DNA of 51,869 nucleotides from Pseudomonadota bacterium (GCA_027592745.1 JAQCLG010000005.1:1-51869); one strand, 5' to 3'. Positions 8,409-18,192 are shown, counted from the first letter of the stretch. Translations and numbers: made by a program. Notes: generated from the letters alone by a model not told the origin.

Positions 8409-8992
8409 CACCCGCCACGCTCGACCGGCGCGAAGCCGTCGCCGCGCTGCTGGCCGACCGCGGCGCCCTGCTCGTCGTCGCCGGCCTGGGTTCCCCCGCC
8501 TACGACCTCCACGCCGCCGGTGACCACGACGCCAACTTCTACCTCTGGGGTGCCATGGGTGGTGCCGCGCTGATGGGGCTTGGCCTGGCCCAGGCGCAAC
8601 CCGACAAGCCGGTGCTGGTGCTGACAGGGGACGGCGAGGCGTTGATGGGGCTGGGCGGCCTGGCGACCATCGCCGTCGCGGCGCCGGGAAATCTCACCAT
8701 CGCCGTCGTCAACAACGGCCACTTCGGCGAGACCGGCATGCAGCGGAGCCACACCGGCCGTGGCCTCGATCTGGCTGCCGTGGCCGCCGCCTGCGGCTTC
8801 GCCGAGACCGGCATCGTCACCGACATGGCCGGTGTCGCCGGGCTGTGCGCTGTGCTTCACCGGCCCGCCGCCGGCCCGCGCCTCTTCGTGCTCAGGGTCG
8901 AGGCCCGCAACTTGCCGCGCTCGCTCCCCGCGCGCGATGCCGTGTACCTGAAGACCCGCTTCCGGGCGCACCTGGGGCTGGGCGTGAGCTGA
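8402..8992 (+). CDS. Thiamine-PP enzyme, PP-domain subunit (sulfopyruvate decarboxylase beta-like)
   Basis: GDGEALMGLGGLATIAVAAPGNLTIAVVNNGHFGETGMQ, a TPP-binding motif; overlaps the upstream alpha-like ORF. Confidence 0.85.
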   Translation: MVAPATLDRREAVAALLADRGALLVVAGLGSPAYDLHAAGDHDANFYLWGAMGGAALMGLGLAQAQPDKPVLVLTGDGEALMGLGGLATIAVAAPGNLTIAVVNNGHFGETGMQRSHTGRGLDLAAVAAACGFAETGIVTDMAGVAGLCAVLHRPAAGPRLFVLRVEARNLPRSLPARDAVYLKTRFRAHLGLGVS

Positions 8993-9060
8993 TCGCGCCG
9001 ACCCGCAACGCGCCGCAATCACGCGATACGGCGGGCCGCCGGTGGGCTAAAAGGCGCGCC

Positions 9061-10293
9061 ATGACATCTCAGCGCCACGACGTATCCGCCCTGCAGGTCC
9101 CGCCTCGCTCGGGCACCCGGGACGTGCTGCGGCTCGCGGTCGCGCAGGCGCTTGCCGGCGCCAACTCGGCAGCGGTCTTTGCCACCGGCGCCATCATCGG
9201 CCACGGCCTTGCCCCCAGCGAGATGCTCGCCACGCTGCCGATCTCGATCTTCGTCGTGGGCATGGCCGCCTGCACGCTACCGGCAGGATTCCTCGCTCGT
9301 CACCACGGGCGGCAGGCCGCCTTCCTGGCGGGCGCGGCCTGCGGCGTGCTCGGCGGGCTGCTCGGCGCCTGGGCGGTGCTTTCGGGCTCGTTCTGGATCT
9401 TCTGCGCCTCTACCTTCTTCGGCGGCGCCTATGCCGCGGTGGTGCTTTCCTTCCGCTTCGCCGCCGCCGACTGCGTTCCGCCAGAGTGGCGGCCGCGTGC
9501 GCTCTCGGCCGTCATGGCAGGCGGTGTCTTCGCCGGGGTGCTGGGGCCCCAACTCGTCACCCACACCATGGACCTGTGGCCGCCGCACGTCTTTGCCGTG
9601 ACCTGCCTCGCGCAGGCGGTTCTTGCGGTGGCTTGCGCCTTCGTGCTCGTGGGCGTCCGGGTGCCGATGCCGACGGCGGCGGAAGTCAGAGGTGGCCGAC
9701 CGTTGGGCAAGATCGTGCGCCAGCCGCACTTTGTCACGGCGGTGATCTGCGGTGTCGTCTCCTACATGCTGATGAACTTCGTCATGACGGCGGCCCCACT
9801 CGCCATGCGGCTGTGCGGGCTGTCACAGGAATCCTCCAACCAGGGCCTGCAGTGGCACATCATCGCGATGTACGCGCCGAGCTTCTTCACCGGCCACCTG
9901 ATCGAGCGCTTCGGCGCCCCCCGCGTGGTCGCCGCAGGGCTGATGCTGACCGCCCTGTCGGCCGCGGTTGGGCTGGCGGGGATCGATGTCGCCCACTTCT
10001 GGCTCACCCTCATCCTGCTCGGCCTGGGCTGGAACTTCGCCTTTGTGGGGGCTTCGGCGATGGTGCTCGAATGCCACCGGCCCGAGGAGAAGACGCGGGT
10101 GCAGTCGCTCAACGACTTCATCGTCTTCGGCACCATGGCCGTCGGCTCCTTCCTCTCGGGCGGCCTGCTCACCGCCTACGGCTGGGACACGGTGCTCTGG
10201 GTTTCCTTCGTGCCGCTCGCGTTGGCGGTGGCGGCGCTGGCTGTGGCCGCCAGGGTGCGCGGCTCCCTGCCCGGCGGTCCCGGCGCGGCGTGA
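9061..10293 (+). CDS. MFS transporter
   Basis: About 12 hydrophobic segments; PAGFLARHHGRQAAFLAGA loop motif. Confidence 0.88.
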   Translation: MTSQRHDVSALQVPPRSGTRDVLRLAVAQALAGANSAAVFATGAIIGHGLAPSEMLATLPISIFVVGMAACTLPAGFLARHHGRQAAFLAGAACGVLGGLLGAWAVLSGSFWIFCASTFFGGAYAAVVLSFRFAAADCVPPEWRPRALSAVMAGGVFAGVLGPQLVTHTMDLWPPHVFAVTCLAQAVLAVACAFVLVGVRVPMPTAAEVRGGRPLGKIVRQPHFVTAVICGVVSYMLMNFVMTAAPLAMRLCGLSQESSNQGLQWHIIAMYAPSFFTGHLIERFGAPRVVAAGLMLTALSAAVGLAGIDVAHFWLTLILLGLGWNFAFVGASAMVLECHRPEEKTRVQSLNDFIVFGTMAVGSFLSGGLLTAYGWDTVLWVSFVPLALAVAALAVAARVRGSLPGGPGAA

Positions 10294-10363
10294 CGCGGCC
10301 ATCGCGCAGGGTGCACAATCGGGCCTAGGATTCGTCCGAGCAGCCGCCAGAACGGAGAGAGCC

Positions 10364-11578
10364 ATGCCGATGTCCATTCCGCCCAAGCCGACCCGGGCCC
10401 GCCAGCTCCTGCCCAAGGATTGCTACTACACGCCGGAGTGGTTCGAACGCGAACATGCCGAGCTGTTCAGCCGCTCGTGGACCTTCGCCTGCGTCGTCCA
10501 GGACATCCCGCAGGCCGGCGACTACAAGGCCGTGCAGGTCAACCGCTACCGGATGATCGTGCTGCGTGGCAAGGACGGCGACATCCGCGCCTACCACAAC
10601 ACCTGCCGCCATCGCGGCACGACGATCTTCGAGGACGGCAAGGCCGGCAACTGCCGCCACGGCATCGTCTGTCCCTACCACGCCTGGACCTACAACGTGG
10701 ACGACGGCAGCCTGCGCGGACTCCCGAAGAAGGACCTCGCCTTCCCGGACATCGACATGAAGAGCCTGGGCCTGCACAAGGCAGGCGTCGGCATCATCGG
10801 CGACCTCGTCTTCGTCAACCCGCAGGCGGTTCCCGAGGAGGATTTCGAGCTGTGGCTGGGCAGCATGCGCGACACCCACATGTGGCCCCACAAGCTCGAC
10901 GGACTCTCGGAAAAGCGACCGGTGCGCTATGACTTCGGGGCCAACTGGAAGGCGTTCTGCGAGAACGCCATGGACGGCTATCACCTGAGCTACCTGCACG
11001 ACAAGACGCTGATGGGTCCCGACATCGAGGACCAGCGCTGGGATGCGGTGGGGCGCCACTGGGTGACCATCGCCAGCGGCGAGAACGAGGCGCGCCAGAA
11101 CAGCCATTTCGCACGCATCCCCGGCGTCGACACCAGCAAGCCCTATCCCGTGGTCTACCAGTTCTTCCCGAACTCGGGCGTGCTCTCCTCCTCGATCTTC
11201 TTCTCGGCCTATACCATCGTGCCCGTCGGCCCCGAGCAGTGTTACCTGGAGCTGCGTACCTGGATGATGCCGCGCGAGAAGCAGGACCCGGCCAGGAAAG
11301 CCAGCAAGCCCAGCTCGACCTCGGGCCACGGCCACATCATGAAGGACGGCAAGCGCTACATCTCGATCGACACCTTGAGCTGCCACGCCATGGAAAGCCT
11401 CGACTTCCAGATCGAGGACATGTGGGTCTGCGAGCAGCAGCAGCAGGCCCTGCACTCGCCCATGATGCAGGTCGGCCCCATGGCCGATGTCGGCGAGACC
11501 GCGCTGACATGGTTCCAGGCCAACATCCTCGACTACGTGCCGCTGCAGGGACCGGGCATGCGGATGGCGGCGGAGTAG
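10364..11578 (+). CDS. Rieske [2Fe-2S] aromatic-ring-hydroxylating-type oxygenase, alpha subunit
   Basis: CRHRGTTIFEDGKAGNCRHGIVCPYHAW (CxH...CxxH); NWKAFCENAMDGYHLSYLH; ends in TAG. Confidence 0.92.
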   Translation: MPMSIPPKPTRARQLLPKDCYYTPEWFEREHAELFSRSWTFACVVQDIPQAGDYKAVQVNRYRMIVLRGKDGDIRAYHNTCRHRGTTIFEDGKAGNCRHGIVCPYHAWTYNVDDGSLRGLPKKDLAFPDIDMKSLGLHKAGVGIIGDLVFVNPQAVPEEDFELWLGSMRDTHMWPHKLDGLSEKRPVRYDFGANWKAFCENAMDGYHLSYLHDKTLMGPDIEDQRWDAVGRHWVTIASGENEARQNSHFARIPGVDTSKPYPVVYQFFPNSGVLSSSIFFSAYTIVPVGPEQCYLELRTWMMPREKQDPARKASKPSSTSGHGHIMKDGKRYISIDTLSCHAMESLDFQIEDMWVCEQQQQALHSPMMQVGPMADVGETALTWFQANILDYVPLQGPGMRMAAE

Positions 11579-11606
11579 GCCGAGGGTCCGCATCGCCGGG
11601 GCGCCG

Positions 11607-11744
11607 TCCCTCACCCTCCCACCGCCGCGCGGCGGGCCCCTCCCTCTCTCGCAAGCGGGAGAGGGGCAGGCATAGCACCACCCTTGCCCTTCTCCCCGCT
11701 GGGGAGAAGGAGGGACCCGCGCCTTGGCGTGGGAGGATGAGGGA
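11607..11744. repeat. Composite nested palindrome between convergent genes
   Basis: Outer arms tccctcaccctcccac (11607-11622) and gtgggaggatgaggga (11729-11744), one mismatch; inner hairpins 11642-11665 and 11688-11710 (ccttctcccc-gct-ggggagaagg). Confidence 0.75.
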
Positions 11745-11756
11745 GCGTTGCGGTCC

Positions 11757-13751
11757 CTACAACGCCACCGCCAGCTTTCTTGCCTCGTAGAACGCCATGC
11801 TCGCCGTGCGCGCCGAGACGCTGTCGCCGATGGTGTGGACGTCGAAGGATTCGGCCTTGAGTTCGGCGGTGAGTGCATCCTGCGACGTGTTGGTCGTGGC
11901 CAGCACGAGGCTGTCGAAGTCGCGCTTCTCCTTGTCGCCGGTGTAGAGGTTCAGCAACTCGGCGGTGTTACCGCTCCATGAGAGCAGGGCGGTGGCCAGC
12001 ATCACCTCGACGCCGGTCTTCATGAACCGCTCGCGCATGGTCTCGCCGGCCTGGCTGAAGTCGAGGGCGGCGCAGGCGTGTTCGGCCGCCGTCACGATGG
12101 TGACCTCGTGGCGCTGCAGGGCGAGGTGCTGGGCGGTGCCGCTGGCCGGCCACCAGCCGTTGATGTCGTCGAGCAGCAGCACGCGGCTGCCCGGTACCAC
12201 CTTGCCCTCGAGCACGTCGTGCACGGTGCAGACGTTGTCCTGGTCGGCGCCTGGCAGGGTGTCGAGATGGGGCAGGATGCGCTGGAAGCCGGTGCGGGTG
12301 GGCGCCGAGCCGGTGGCCAGGATCACGCTGTCGGGTTCGAGCGCGCGGATCGTCTCGGCCGTCGCCGTGGTGCGCAGCATGACGCGGATCTGCAGCTTCT
12401 CGACCTGGCCCTGGAACCAGGTCAGGAACTGGCCGATCTCGCCGCGCTCGGGCTGGCCGGCGGCCAGGCGGAACTGGCCGCCCAGTTCCTCGTCCTGCTC
12501 GATCAGGGTGACGCGGTGGCCACGCTCGGCCGCCACGCGCGCGCTCTCCAGGCCTGCAGGCCCACCGCCGACGACTACGACGTGCTTGGGCTTCTCCGCC
12601 GCGGGCGGGCGGTCGCCGCCCCAGATCGTCTCGCGGCTGACCGAGGGGTTGATCAGGCAACTGATGTGGTAGTCCTTCATGCGCCGGCCGATGCAGAGCT
12701 GGTTGCAGCTGATGCAGGGGCGGATGTCCTCGGGCCTGCCTTCGCGCGCCTTGTTGGCGAGATGCGGGTCGGCGATCTGGCCGCGCACGATGGAGACCAG
12801 GTCGGCCTTGCCGTCGGCGATGACGCTCTCGGCATTGGCCGGCGTCTTGACCCGTGCCTCGGCGGTGACAAGCGCGTGTTGCGTCACCTCCTTGAACTTC
12901 GCCGCATCGGGCGGGCCGAGCATCATGTCGAAATGGATGCCGGGCACGATCTTGTTGAACTGGTTGAGATAACTGCCGGTGCCGCAGGAGAAGTAGTCGA
13001 CCAGGCCGCGTTCATCGAGCCAGGCGACGATCTCCTGCTTGTCCTCGATCTTGAGACCGCCGGGGTAGGGTTCGGCACCCGAGATGGTCATGCCGACAAT
13101 GAAATCCCTGCCGCAGGCCTTGCGGATGCGCTCGGCGATCTGTGCCGAGAAACGCAGCCGATTTTCCAGGCTGCCGCCCCACCTGTCGGTGCGCCGGTTG
13201 GTGATGGGCGACCAGAACTGGTCGAGCAGGCAGTTGTAGCCGGCGAAGAGGTCGATGCCGTCGAAGCCGCCCTTCTGGTCGCGTATCGCCTGGTCGACGA
13301 AGGCGGCGATCAACTCCTCGATCTCGCCCTCGGTCATGGCATGGCTGCCCCAGGGATCGTGCATGGAGGGCCGGCCCGAGGGCGACCAGTAGGGGCTCCA
13401 GGAGTTGTCCTGATCGCCGTGGCCGCCGACATGGTAGATCTGGTGGCACATGACGGTGCCATGGCTGTGACATTCGTCCGTGATGCGCCGGAAGTGGGGG
13501 ATGACGCTGTCGTCGTGGCGGAAGTTGCCGCGCGTCAGGATCGCGGTGTCGTGGGGCGGTGTCGGCTCCACCACGATCATGGCGGCGCCGCCGCGGGCGC
13601 GTTCGCGGTAGTAGCCGAAGTGCATGTCGGTCGGCAGGCCCTCCTGCGACATGTTGGCCGTGTGGGCGCCGAAGACGATGCGGCACTTGAGTTCGTGCCC
13701 GTTCAGCTTCACGGGTGAGAAGAGATGCGGGAACTGCGGATGTTCTGCCAT
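11757..13751 (-). CDS. OYE/TMADH/2,4-dienoyl-CoA reductase-like flavin oxidoreductase with FAD/NAD domain
   Basis: MAEHPQFPHLFSPVKLNGHELKCRIVFGAHTANMS...SCNQLCIGR...HVVVVGGGPAGLESARVAAERGHRVTLIE. Confidence 0.9.
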   Translation of the reverse strand: MAEHPQFPHLFSPVKLNGHELKCRIVFGAHTANMSQEGLPTDMHFGYYRERARGGAAMIVVEPTPPHDTAILTRGNFRHDDSVIPHFRRITDECHSHGTVMCHQIYHVGGHGDQDNSWSPYWSPSGRPSMHDPWGSHAMTEGEIEELIAAFVDQAIRDQKGGFDGIDLFAGYNCLLDQFWSPITNRRTDRWGGSLENRLRFSAQIAERIRKACGRDFIVGMTISGAEPYPGGLKIEDKQEIVAWLDERGLVDYFSCGTGSYLNQFNKIVPGIHFDMMLGPPDAAKFKEVTQHALVTAEARVKTPANAESVIADGKADLVSIVRGQIADPHLANKAREGRPEDIRPCISCNQLCIGRRMKDYHISCLINPSVSRETIWGGDRPPAAEKPKHVVVVGGGPAGLESARVAAERGHRVTLIEQDEELGGQFRLAAGQPERGEIGQFLTWFQGQVEKLQIRVMLRTTATAETIRALEPDSVILATGSAPTRTGFQRILPHLDTLPGADQDNVCTVHDVLEGKVVPGSRVLLLDDINGWWPASGTAQHLALQRHEVTIVTAAEHACAALDFSQAGETMRERFMKTGVEVMLATALLSWSGNTAELLNLYTGDKEKRDFDSLVLATTNTSQDALTAELKAESFDVHTIGDSVSARTASMAFYEARKLAVAL

Positions 13752-13810
13752 GGTCGCCCCCTGCGCCGGATCGGCAAACCTTAAGCCCGCCGGGGGTTCC
13801 CGCAAAGGGC

Positions 13811-14620
13811 TCAGCCGTCGCCGGGTGGCGGACCGTCCTTGCCGGCCTGGGCGCCCTGTTTCTCGCGCTGGCGGATCTGCTGCATGAAGGCACCGGCGAT
13901 GATGCCGCTGGGCAGGGCGACCGTACCAACGCCCAGGACGGCGACCAGACCGGCGATGACGCGGCCGATGGCGGTGATGGGGTAGATGTCGCCGTAACCC
14001 ACCGAGGTCAGCGTGATGATCGAGAGCCACATGGCATCGCGGATGTTGGCGACCTTCTCGGGCTGGGCGTCGTGTTCGGCAAGGTAGAGGCCGACGCCGG
14101 CGAGATACCACAGCAGGGTCGCGGCAAAGAGCGCGGCGATCAGGGGCTGTCCGGAAGTCTTGAAGGTATCGAAGATGATCGAGAAGGCTTGGAAGTAGCG
14201 GGCCAGCTTGAACAGGCGGACGATGCGCAGCACGCGCAGCCAGGCCGGGGGCAGTACGCCGAGCATGACGTAGATCAGCTCGGGGAAGAAGGCGAGCAGG
14301 TCGACGATGACCATGAACCAGTTGGCGCGGCAATAGGCGATGCGGCCGCGCAGGCCGCGGTAGCGCGGGTCGGCGCCGGCGACCCAAAGGCGCACGACGA
14401 ATTCCACCGCAAATGCCCAGATGACGACCCGGTTGATCCACCAGATGCCGGTGAAGGAATTGGCCTCGACCTCGCGCTTGGGGTCCATAGTGTAGAGCGC
14501 GATCGACAGCAGGATCAGGGCAACCAGGACCCAGTTGAAAAGGGAGAGGCCGGTGCGGCCGCTGGCCCTGCCTTCGAGCTGGCGGTCCAGTGTCCGCTGG
14601 ATTCGTGCGATGGGGCCCAT
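13811..14620 (-). CDS. Voltage-gated-like potassium/ion channel
   Basis: Multiple TM segments, LRVLRIVRLFKLARY S4-like helix, TSVGYGD selectivity filter. Confidence 0.9.
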   Translation of the reverse strand: MGPIARIQRTLDRQLEGRASGRTGLSLFNWVLVALILLSIALYTMDPKREVEANSFTGIWWINRVVIWAFAVEFVVRLWVAGADPRYRGLRGRIAYCRANWFMVIVDLLAFFPELIYVMLGVLPPAWLRVLRIVRLFKLARYFQAFSIIFDTFKTSGQPLIAALFAATLLWYLAGVGLYLAEHDAQPEKVANIRDAMWLSIITLTSVGYGDIYPITAIGRVIAGLVAVLGVGTVALPSGIIAGAFMQQIRQREKQGAQAGKDGPPPGDG

Positions 14621-14658
14621 GGTCCGGTCGTTCCCTTCAGGTGGCGCTCTCGTGGCGC

Positions 14659-15612
14659 TCAACCCAGGTGCTTGAAATCCTCCATCGCCGCGACGAGCGC
14701 AAGACGGATGTTGCGGTCGAAGCAGGAGTGGCCGGCCTCGGGAATCGGCCGGTAGGCCGCCTGGGGCCAGGCCTTGTGCAGGTCCCAGGCGTTGGCCAGC
14801 GGGCAGTTGAAATCGTCCTCGCCGTGGACGATGACGCCGGGCACCGGGTGCAGCCTGTGTGCGTTGGCGAGCAGGCTGCCGGGGGGCAGGAAGATGTGGT
14901 TGGAGAAGTAGACGATGGAGAGCCGGGCGCCGACGACATCCATCTCGGGCGTGTCGAGGCCGTCCTCGTGGATGTCGATGTCGAGGTTGCGGCTCCTGCC
15001 CAGGATATCGGCCTGGTCCATCCAGCCCTTGATCACCGGCCAGTGGACCGCGGGATCGGGATCGAGCATGCGTCGCAGCAGCGCGCCGTCGAGATCGCCG
15101 CGTTCGGCCTCGGGCACGCTCGAGACCAGCATCTCCCAGGCCTGCGGCCGGACGTGGCGGGACTCGTGGAAGCCCCAGCGGTTCTCGATCGAACGGCCCA
15201 GCGAAATGCCGCGCACGACCAGTCCCAGACAGCGCTCGGGATGTGCCTGGCCGTAGGCCAGGGCCAGGGCGCTGCCCCAGGAGCCGCCAAAGACGATCCA
15301 GCGCTCGATGCCGAAACGCCTGCGCAGCAACTCGATGTCGCCGATCAGGTGGGGAGTCGTGTTGTCGCGCAGTTCGCCCAGCGGCGTGGAGCGCTAGGTG
15401 CCCCTCTGGTCGAAGGCGATGAGACGGTAGTGGTCGGGGTCGAAGAACCGCCGCACATGGGACGACCATGGCGAACCGGGGCCGCCGTGCAGGAAGACGA
15501 CGGGAACGCCGTCGGGATTGCCGCTCTGCTCGACATGGAGCGTGTGCAGGTCGTCGACCGCCACGCGCACCACGTCGAAGGGTTCGATTGGGGGATAGAG
15601 ATCGCGCTGCAT
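14659..15612 (-). pseudogene. pip: Prolyl aminopeptidase (proline iminopeptidase) interrupted by one in-frame TAG
   Basis: ...VPVVFLHGGPGSPWSSH...LIAFDQRGT-TAG-RSTPLGELRDNTTPHLIGDIELLR...FGGSWGSALALAYGQAHPERC; same frame throughout, stop at 15394-15396. Confidence 0.85.
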
Positions 15613-15717
15613 GGGAACTCCCGGACCTGCGGTGACGGCAGCAGACCATCCCGGTTCGCTCTCGCCTTGGTAAGGGTGCGGGCGGCAAGCTATCATAGAT
15701 CAGCAATAGGAGCCGCC

Positions 15718-15936
15718 ATGCCGGTCTATGTCGTCGAATGCGCCGACGAGCGTGTCTTCACCATCGATGCCGAGAGCCCGGAGGAGGCGATCGAGGCCCT
15801 GTCGCGCACCCGGCACGTGGCGCCTTCGGCGCTGCGGATCGTGCCCGAGCCGGCCCATGAACGGGAGTGGGGCATCCCCGCGCTGCTCGTCGGCCTGGGC
15901 CTGCTGGGGGCCCTCTGCCTGGCCCTGGCACTGTGA
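15718..15936 (+). CDS. Small hypothetical protein with C-terminal TM helix
   Basis: MPVYVVECADERVFTIDAESPEEAIEALSRT...WGIPALLVGLGLLGALCLALAL. Confidence 0.6.
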   Translation: MPVYVVECADERVFTIDAESPEEAIEALSRTRHVAPSALRIVPEPAHEREWGIPALLVGLGLLGALCLALAL

Positions 15937-16005
15937 CGCAACCGGCTCCAGGTTGACGGACGGGGGTGCCGCGGGCGACACTGTGGGGGCCTGCCGCATC
16001 ACCGC

Positions 16006-16830
16006 ATGGAGAGTAAATCCTTGGAATTACAGAGATTTGGCAAGAACGCCGCGGTCGACGACATCGTCGCCGCACTACGGCGGGACGGCGCTGCCGTTGT
16101 CGAGAACCTCGCCGGGGAGAGCATCGTCGACGAGCTCAAGGGCGACCTGCGTGAACCCTTCGACACCCTGGGACGGGAAACCGAAAACGACTTCAACGGC
16201 TACAAGACCCTGCGCATCAACAGCGTGCTGGAACTGTCGCGCGCCTCGGCCCACCTGATCGGCCATGCCAAGGCGATGGCGGTGATGGACGCGATCCTGC
16301 TGGAGTACTGCAAGGCCTACCAGATCGGTTCCTGCACGGCGATCGAGATTCATCCCGGCGAGAGCGACCAGGTGCTGCACCGCGACGACAGCATCTATCC
16401 CGTGCGCATGCCCGGCCTGGAGATGCAGATGAGCGTGATGTGGGCGCTCGACGACTTCACCATCGAGAACGGCGCGACGCGCATCGTGCCCGGCAGCCAT
16501 CGCTGGATCGAGCCGCGCGACGTGCGCGAGGGCGACGAGGTCGTCCAGGCGCCGATGTCCAAGGGTTCGGCCCTGCTCTACCTGGGCTCGACGCAGCACG
16601 GCGGCGGGGGCAACAACTCCGGCGAGACCCGCGCGGGCCTCGTCAACACCTATGCCCTGGGCTGGCTGCGTCAGGAGGTCAACCAGTACCTCTCGATCCC
16701 CCAGGAGGTGGTGCTGAGCTACCCGCGCCACATCCAGCAACTGATCGGTTACGCCGGCCACGGCGACGACCTGGGCTGGTACCCCAATCCCGAGGGCGAA
16801 GGCTGGCTGCCGGGTTACAGCGAAGCCTGA
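16006..16830 (+). CDS. Phytanoyl-CoA dioxygenase family protein
   Basis: VLHRDDSIYPVRMPGLEMQMSVMWALDDFTIENGATRIVPGSHRW. Confidence 0.9.
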   Translation: MESKSLELQRFGKNAAVDDIVAALRRDGAAVVENLAGESIVDELKGDLREPFDTLGRETENDFNGYKTLRINSVLELSRASAHLIGHAKAMAVMDAILLEYCKAYQIGSCTAIEIHPGESDQVLHRDDSIYPVRMPGLEMQMSVMWALDDFTIENGATRIVPGSHRWIEPRDVREGDEVVQAPMSKGSALLYLGSTQHGGGGNNSGETRAGLVNTYALGWLRQEVNQYLSIPQEVVLSYPRHIQQLIGYAGHGDDLGWYPNPEGEGWLPGYSEA

Positions 16831-16842
16831 TCCGCCCTGCTC

Positions 16843-16862
16843 CAGCGCACCACGGTGCGCTG
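16843..16862. repeat. Palindrome cagcgcacc-ac-ggtgcgctg after PhyH gene
   Basis: Perfect 9-bp arms. Confidence 0.5.
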
Positions 16863-16869
16863 CGCTGAG

Positions 16870-16921
16870 ATCGGCCATGACGGTGCGCGCCCGACCAGGA
16901 CGCGCTACCGTCATGGCCGAT
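16870..16921. repeat. Long hairpin atcggccatgacggt...accgtcatggccgat
   Basis: Perfect 15-bp arms at 16870-16884 and 16907-16921; loop contains a further gcgcg/cgcgc pairing. Confidence 0.8.
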
Positions 16922-16943
16922 GACTTTTGCGGGAGAGAGAGAT

Positions 16944-17350
16944 ATGCGTGATATCGTGATAGCGGGCGCGCGGCCCCGGGGTGGAGAGGTCTGCGACATC
17001 CTGGTGCGCGACGGGCAGATCGCCGCGCGCGGCAAGGCGATCGATGCCGCGCCCGATGCGCGGCGCATCGACGGTGCCGGCTGTCTGCTGCTGCCGGGCC
17101 TGGTCGATGCCCATACCCATCTCGACAAGACGCTGATCGGTCTGCCCTGGCACGCCCATCGCGCCGGTCCGAACCTGATCGACAAGATCACCAACGAACG
17201 TGCCGTGATGGCCGAGCTGGGCCTCGACCCCGCGCTGCAATCGGCCCGTATGGTGCGCCACATGCTCTCGCGCGGCACCACGGCGATCCGCAGCCATGTC
17301 GACATCGGTCTCGACAACAAGCTCTCCCACTTCCACGGCGTCGCCAGGAC
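16944..17350 (+). pseudogene. Amidohydrolase (cytosine deaminase-like) 5' fragment
   Basis: MRDIVIAGARPRGGEVCDILVRDGQ...LLLPGLVDAHTHLDKTLIGLPW...GTTAIRSHVDIG then unrelated sequence; C-terminal metal-binding region absent; 3' boundary approximate. Confidence 0.82.
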
Positions 17351-17377
17351 ACGCGATGCCGATGCGTCGCTTTCGAC

Positions 17378-17923
17378 CACCGCCGCCGCGACCGACGCGC
17401 CGCACACCAGGATGCCGTGGCTGCGCATGAACAGCACGTCGCGCCCGCCCAGGGCGTCGGCCAGGCGTTCGCCCTCGGCTTCGCCGGCGGCCGCGACGGA
17501 AGCGGGATAACTGTCGTCATAGGCGATGCGGTCGTGGAACAGGGTTGCGGTCTGCAACGCCATGGCGAGGCGGCCGCCGTCCTTCATGCACAGCGCCGTG
17601 GCGTAGGGCATATGGGTGTGCAGCACGCAGCTGATGTCGGCCCGGCGGCGATAGACCGGCGCATGGATATGGTAGGCGACCTTGTCGTCGTCGTCCTGCA
17701 GGGCAAGCTCGTTGGAACCCGGCACGATGCGCACCAGATTGGACGCGGTCACCTCGCGCCAATGCAGGCCGTGGCGATTCAGGAGAAATCTGGCATCTCC
17801 CGCCAAACGTGCCGTGAAATGGTTGCAGATGCCTTCGGCCATGTCCCATTGCACGGCCAGGCGGAAAGCCGCGGCAAGGTCGCGACGCAACTGCGTTTCC
17901 TGGTCGGTGACGTGGGTGATCAT
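17378..17923 (-). pseudogene. Class II aldolase/adducin domain protein, 5' fragment
   Basis: MITHVTDQETQLRRDLAAAFRLAVQWDMAEGICNHFTARL...LHTHMPYATAL...VLFMRSHGILVCGASVAAAVVE then antisense of the amidohydrolase; 3' boundary approximate. Confidence 0.82.
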
Positions 17924-17984
17924 GGGTTCCTCCGCAGGGCAGGGTCGGACTGGCCCGATACCAACGTCAAGAAAACAGCCTTGT

Positions 17985-17998
17985 GTGATCCACATCAA
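17985..17998. promoter_or_regulatory. FNR/FixK-type box candidate GTGAT-CCAC-ATCAA
   Basis: One mismatch to TTGAT-N4-ATCAA. Confidence 0.45.
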
Positions 17999-18166
17999 AG
18001 ATTCTTTGTGCGCCTGCAGACATACTTGCCGGGCGTTAAGGGCATCGCCACTCCGCCTCGTTCAGCGTGCGGCAAACCGGTGGTGATGAACCCGAGAGTT
18101 CTGGTAGCAGCTCGAAGATGGTGAAGCCCCCCAGGCGGATCGATCTGAAGCTGAGCCGGAAGGGGG

Positions 18167-18192
18167 CCCGCGGCGCTTGCGCCGCGGGTTTT
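18167..18192 (+). terminator. Rho-independent terminator candidate
   Basis: cccgcggcgc-tt-gcgccgcggg followed by tttt on the + strand. Confidence 0.65.

Noticed and set aside
12078-13718. 546-aa plus-strand ORF
   Set aside because: Antisense to the OYE/TMADH-like gene.
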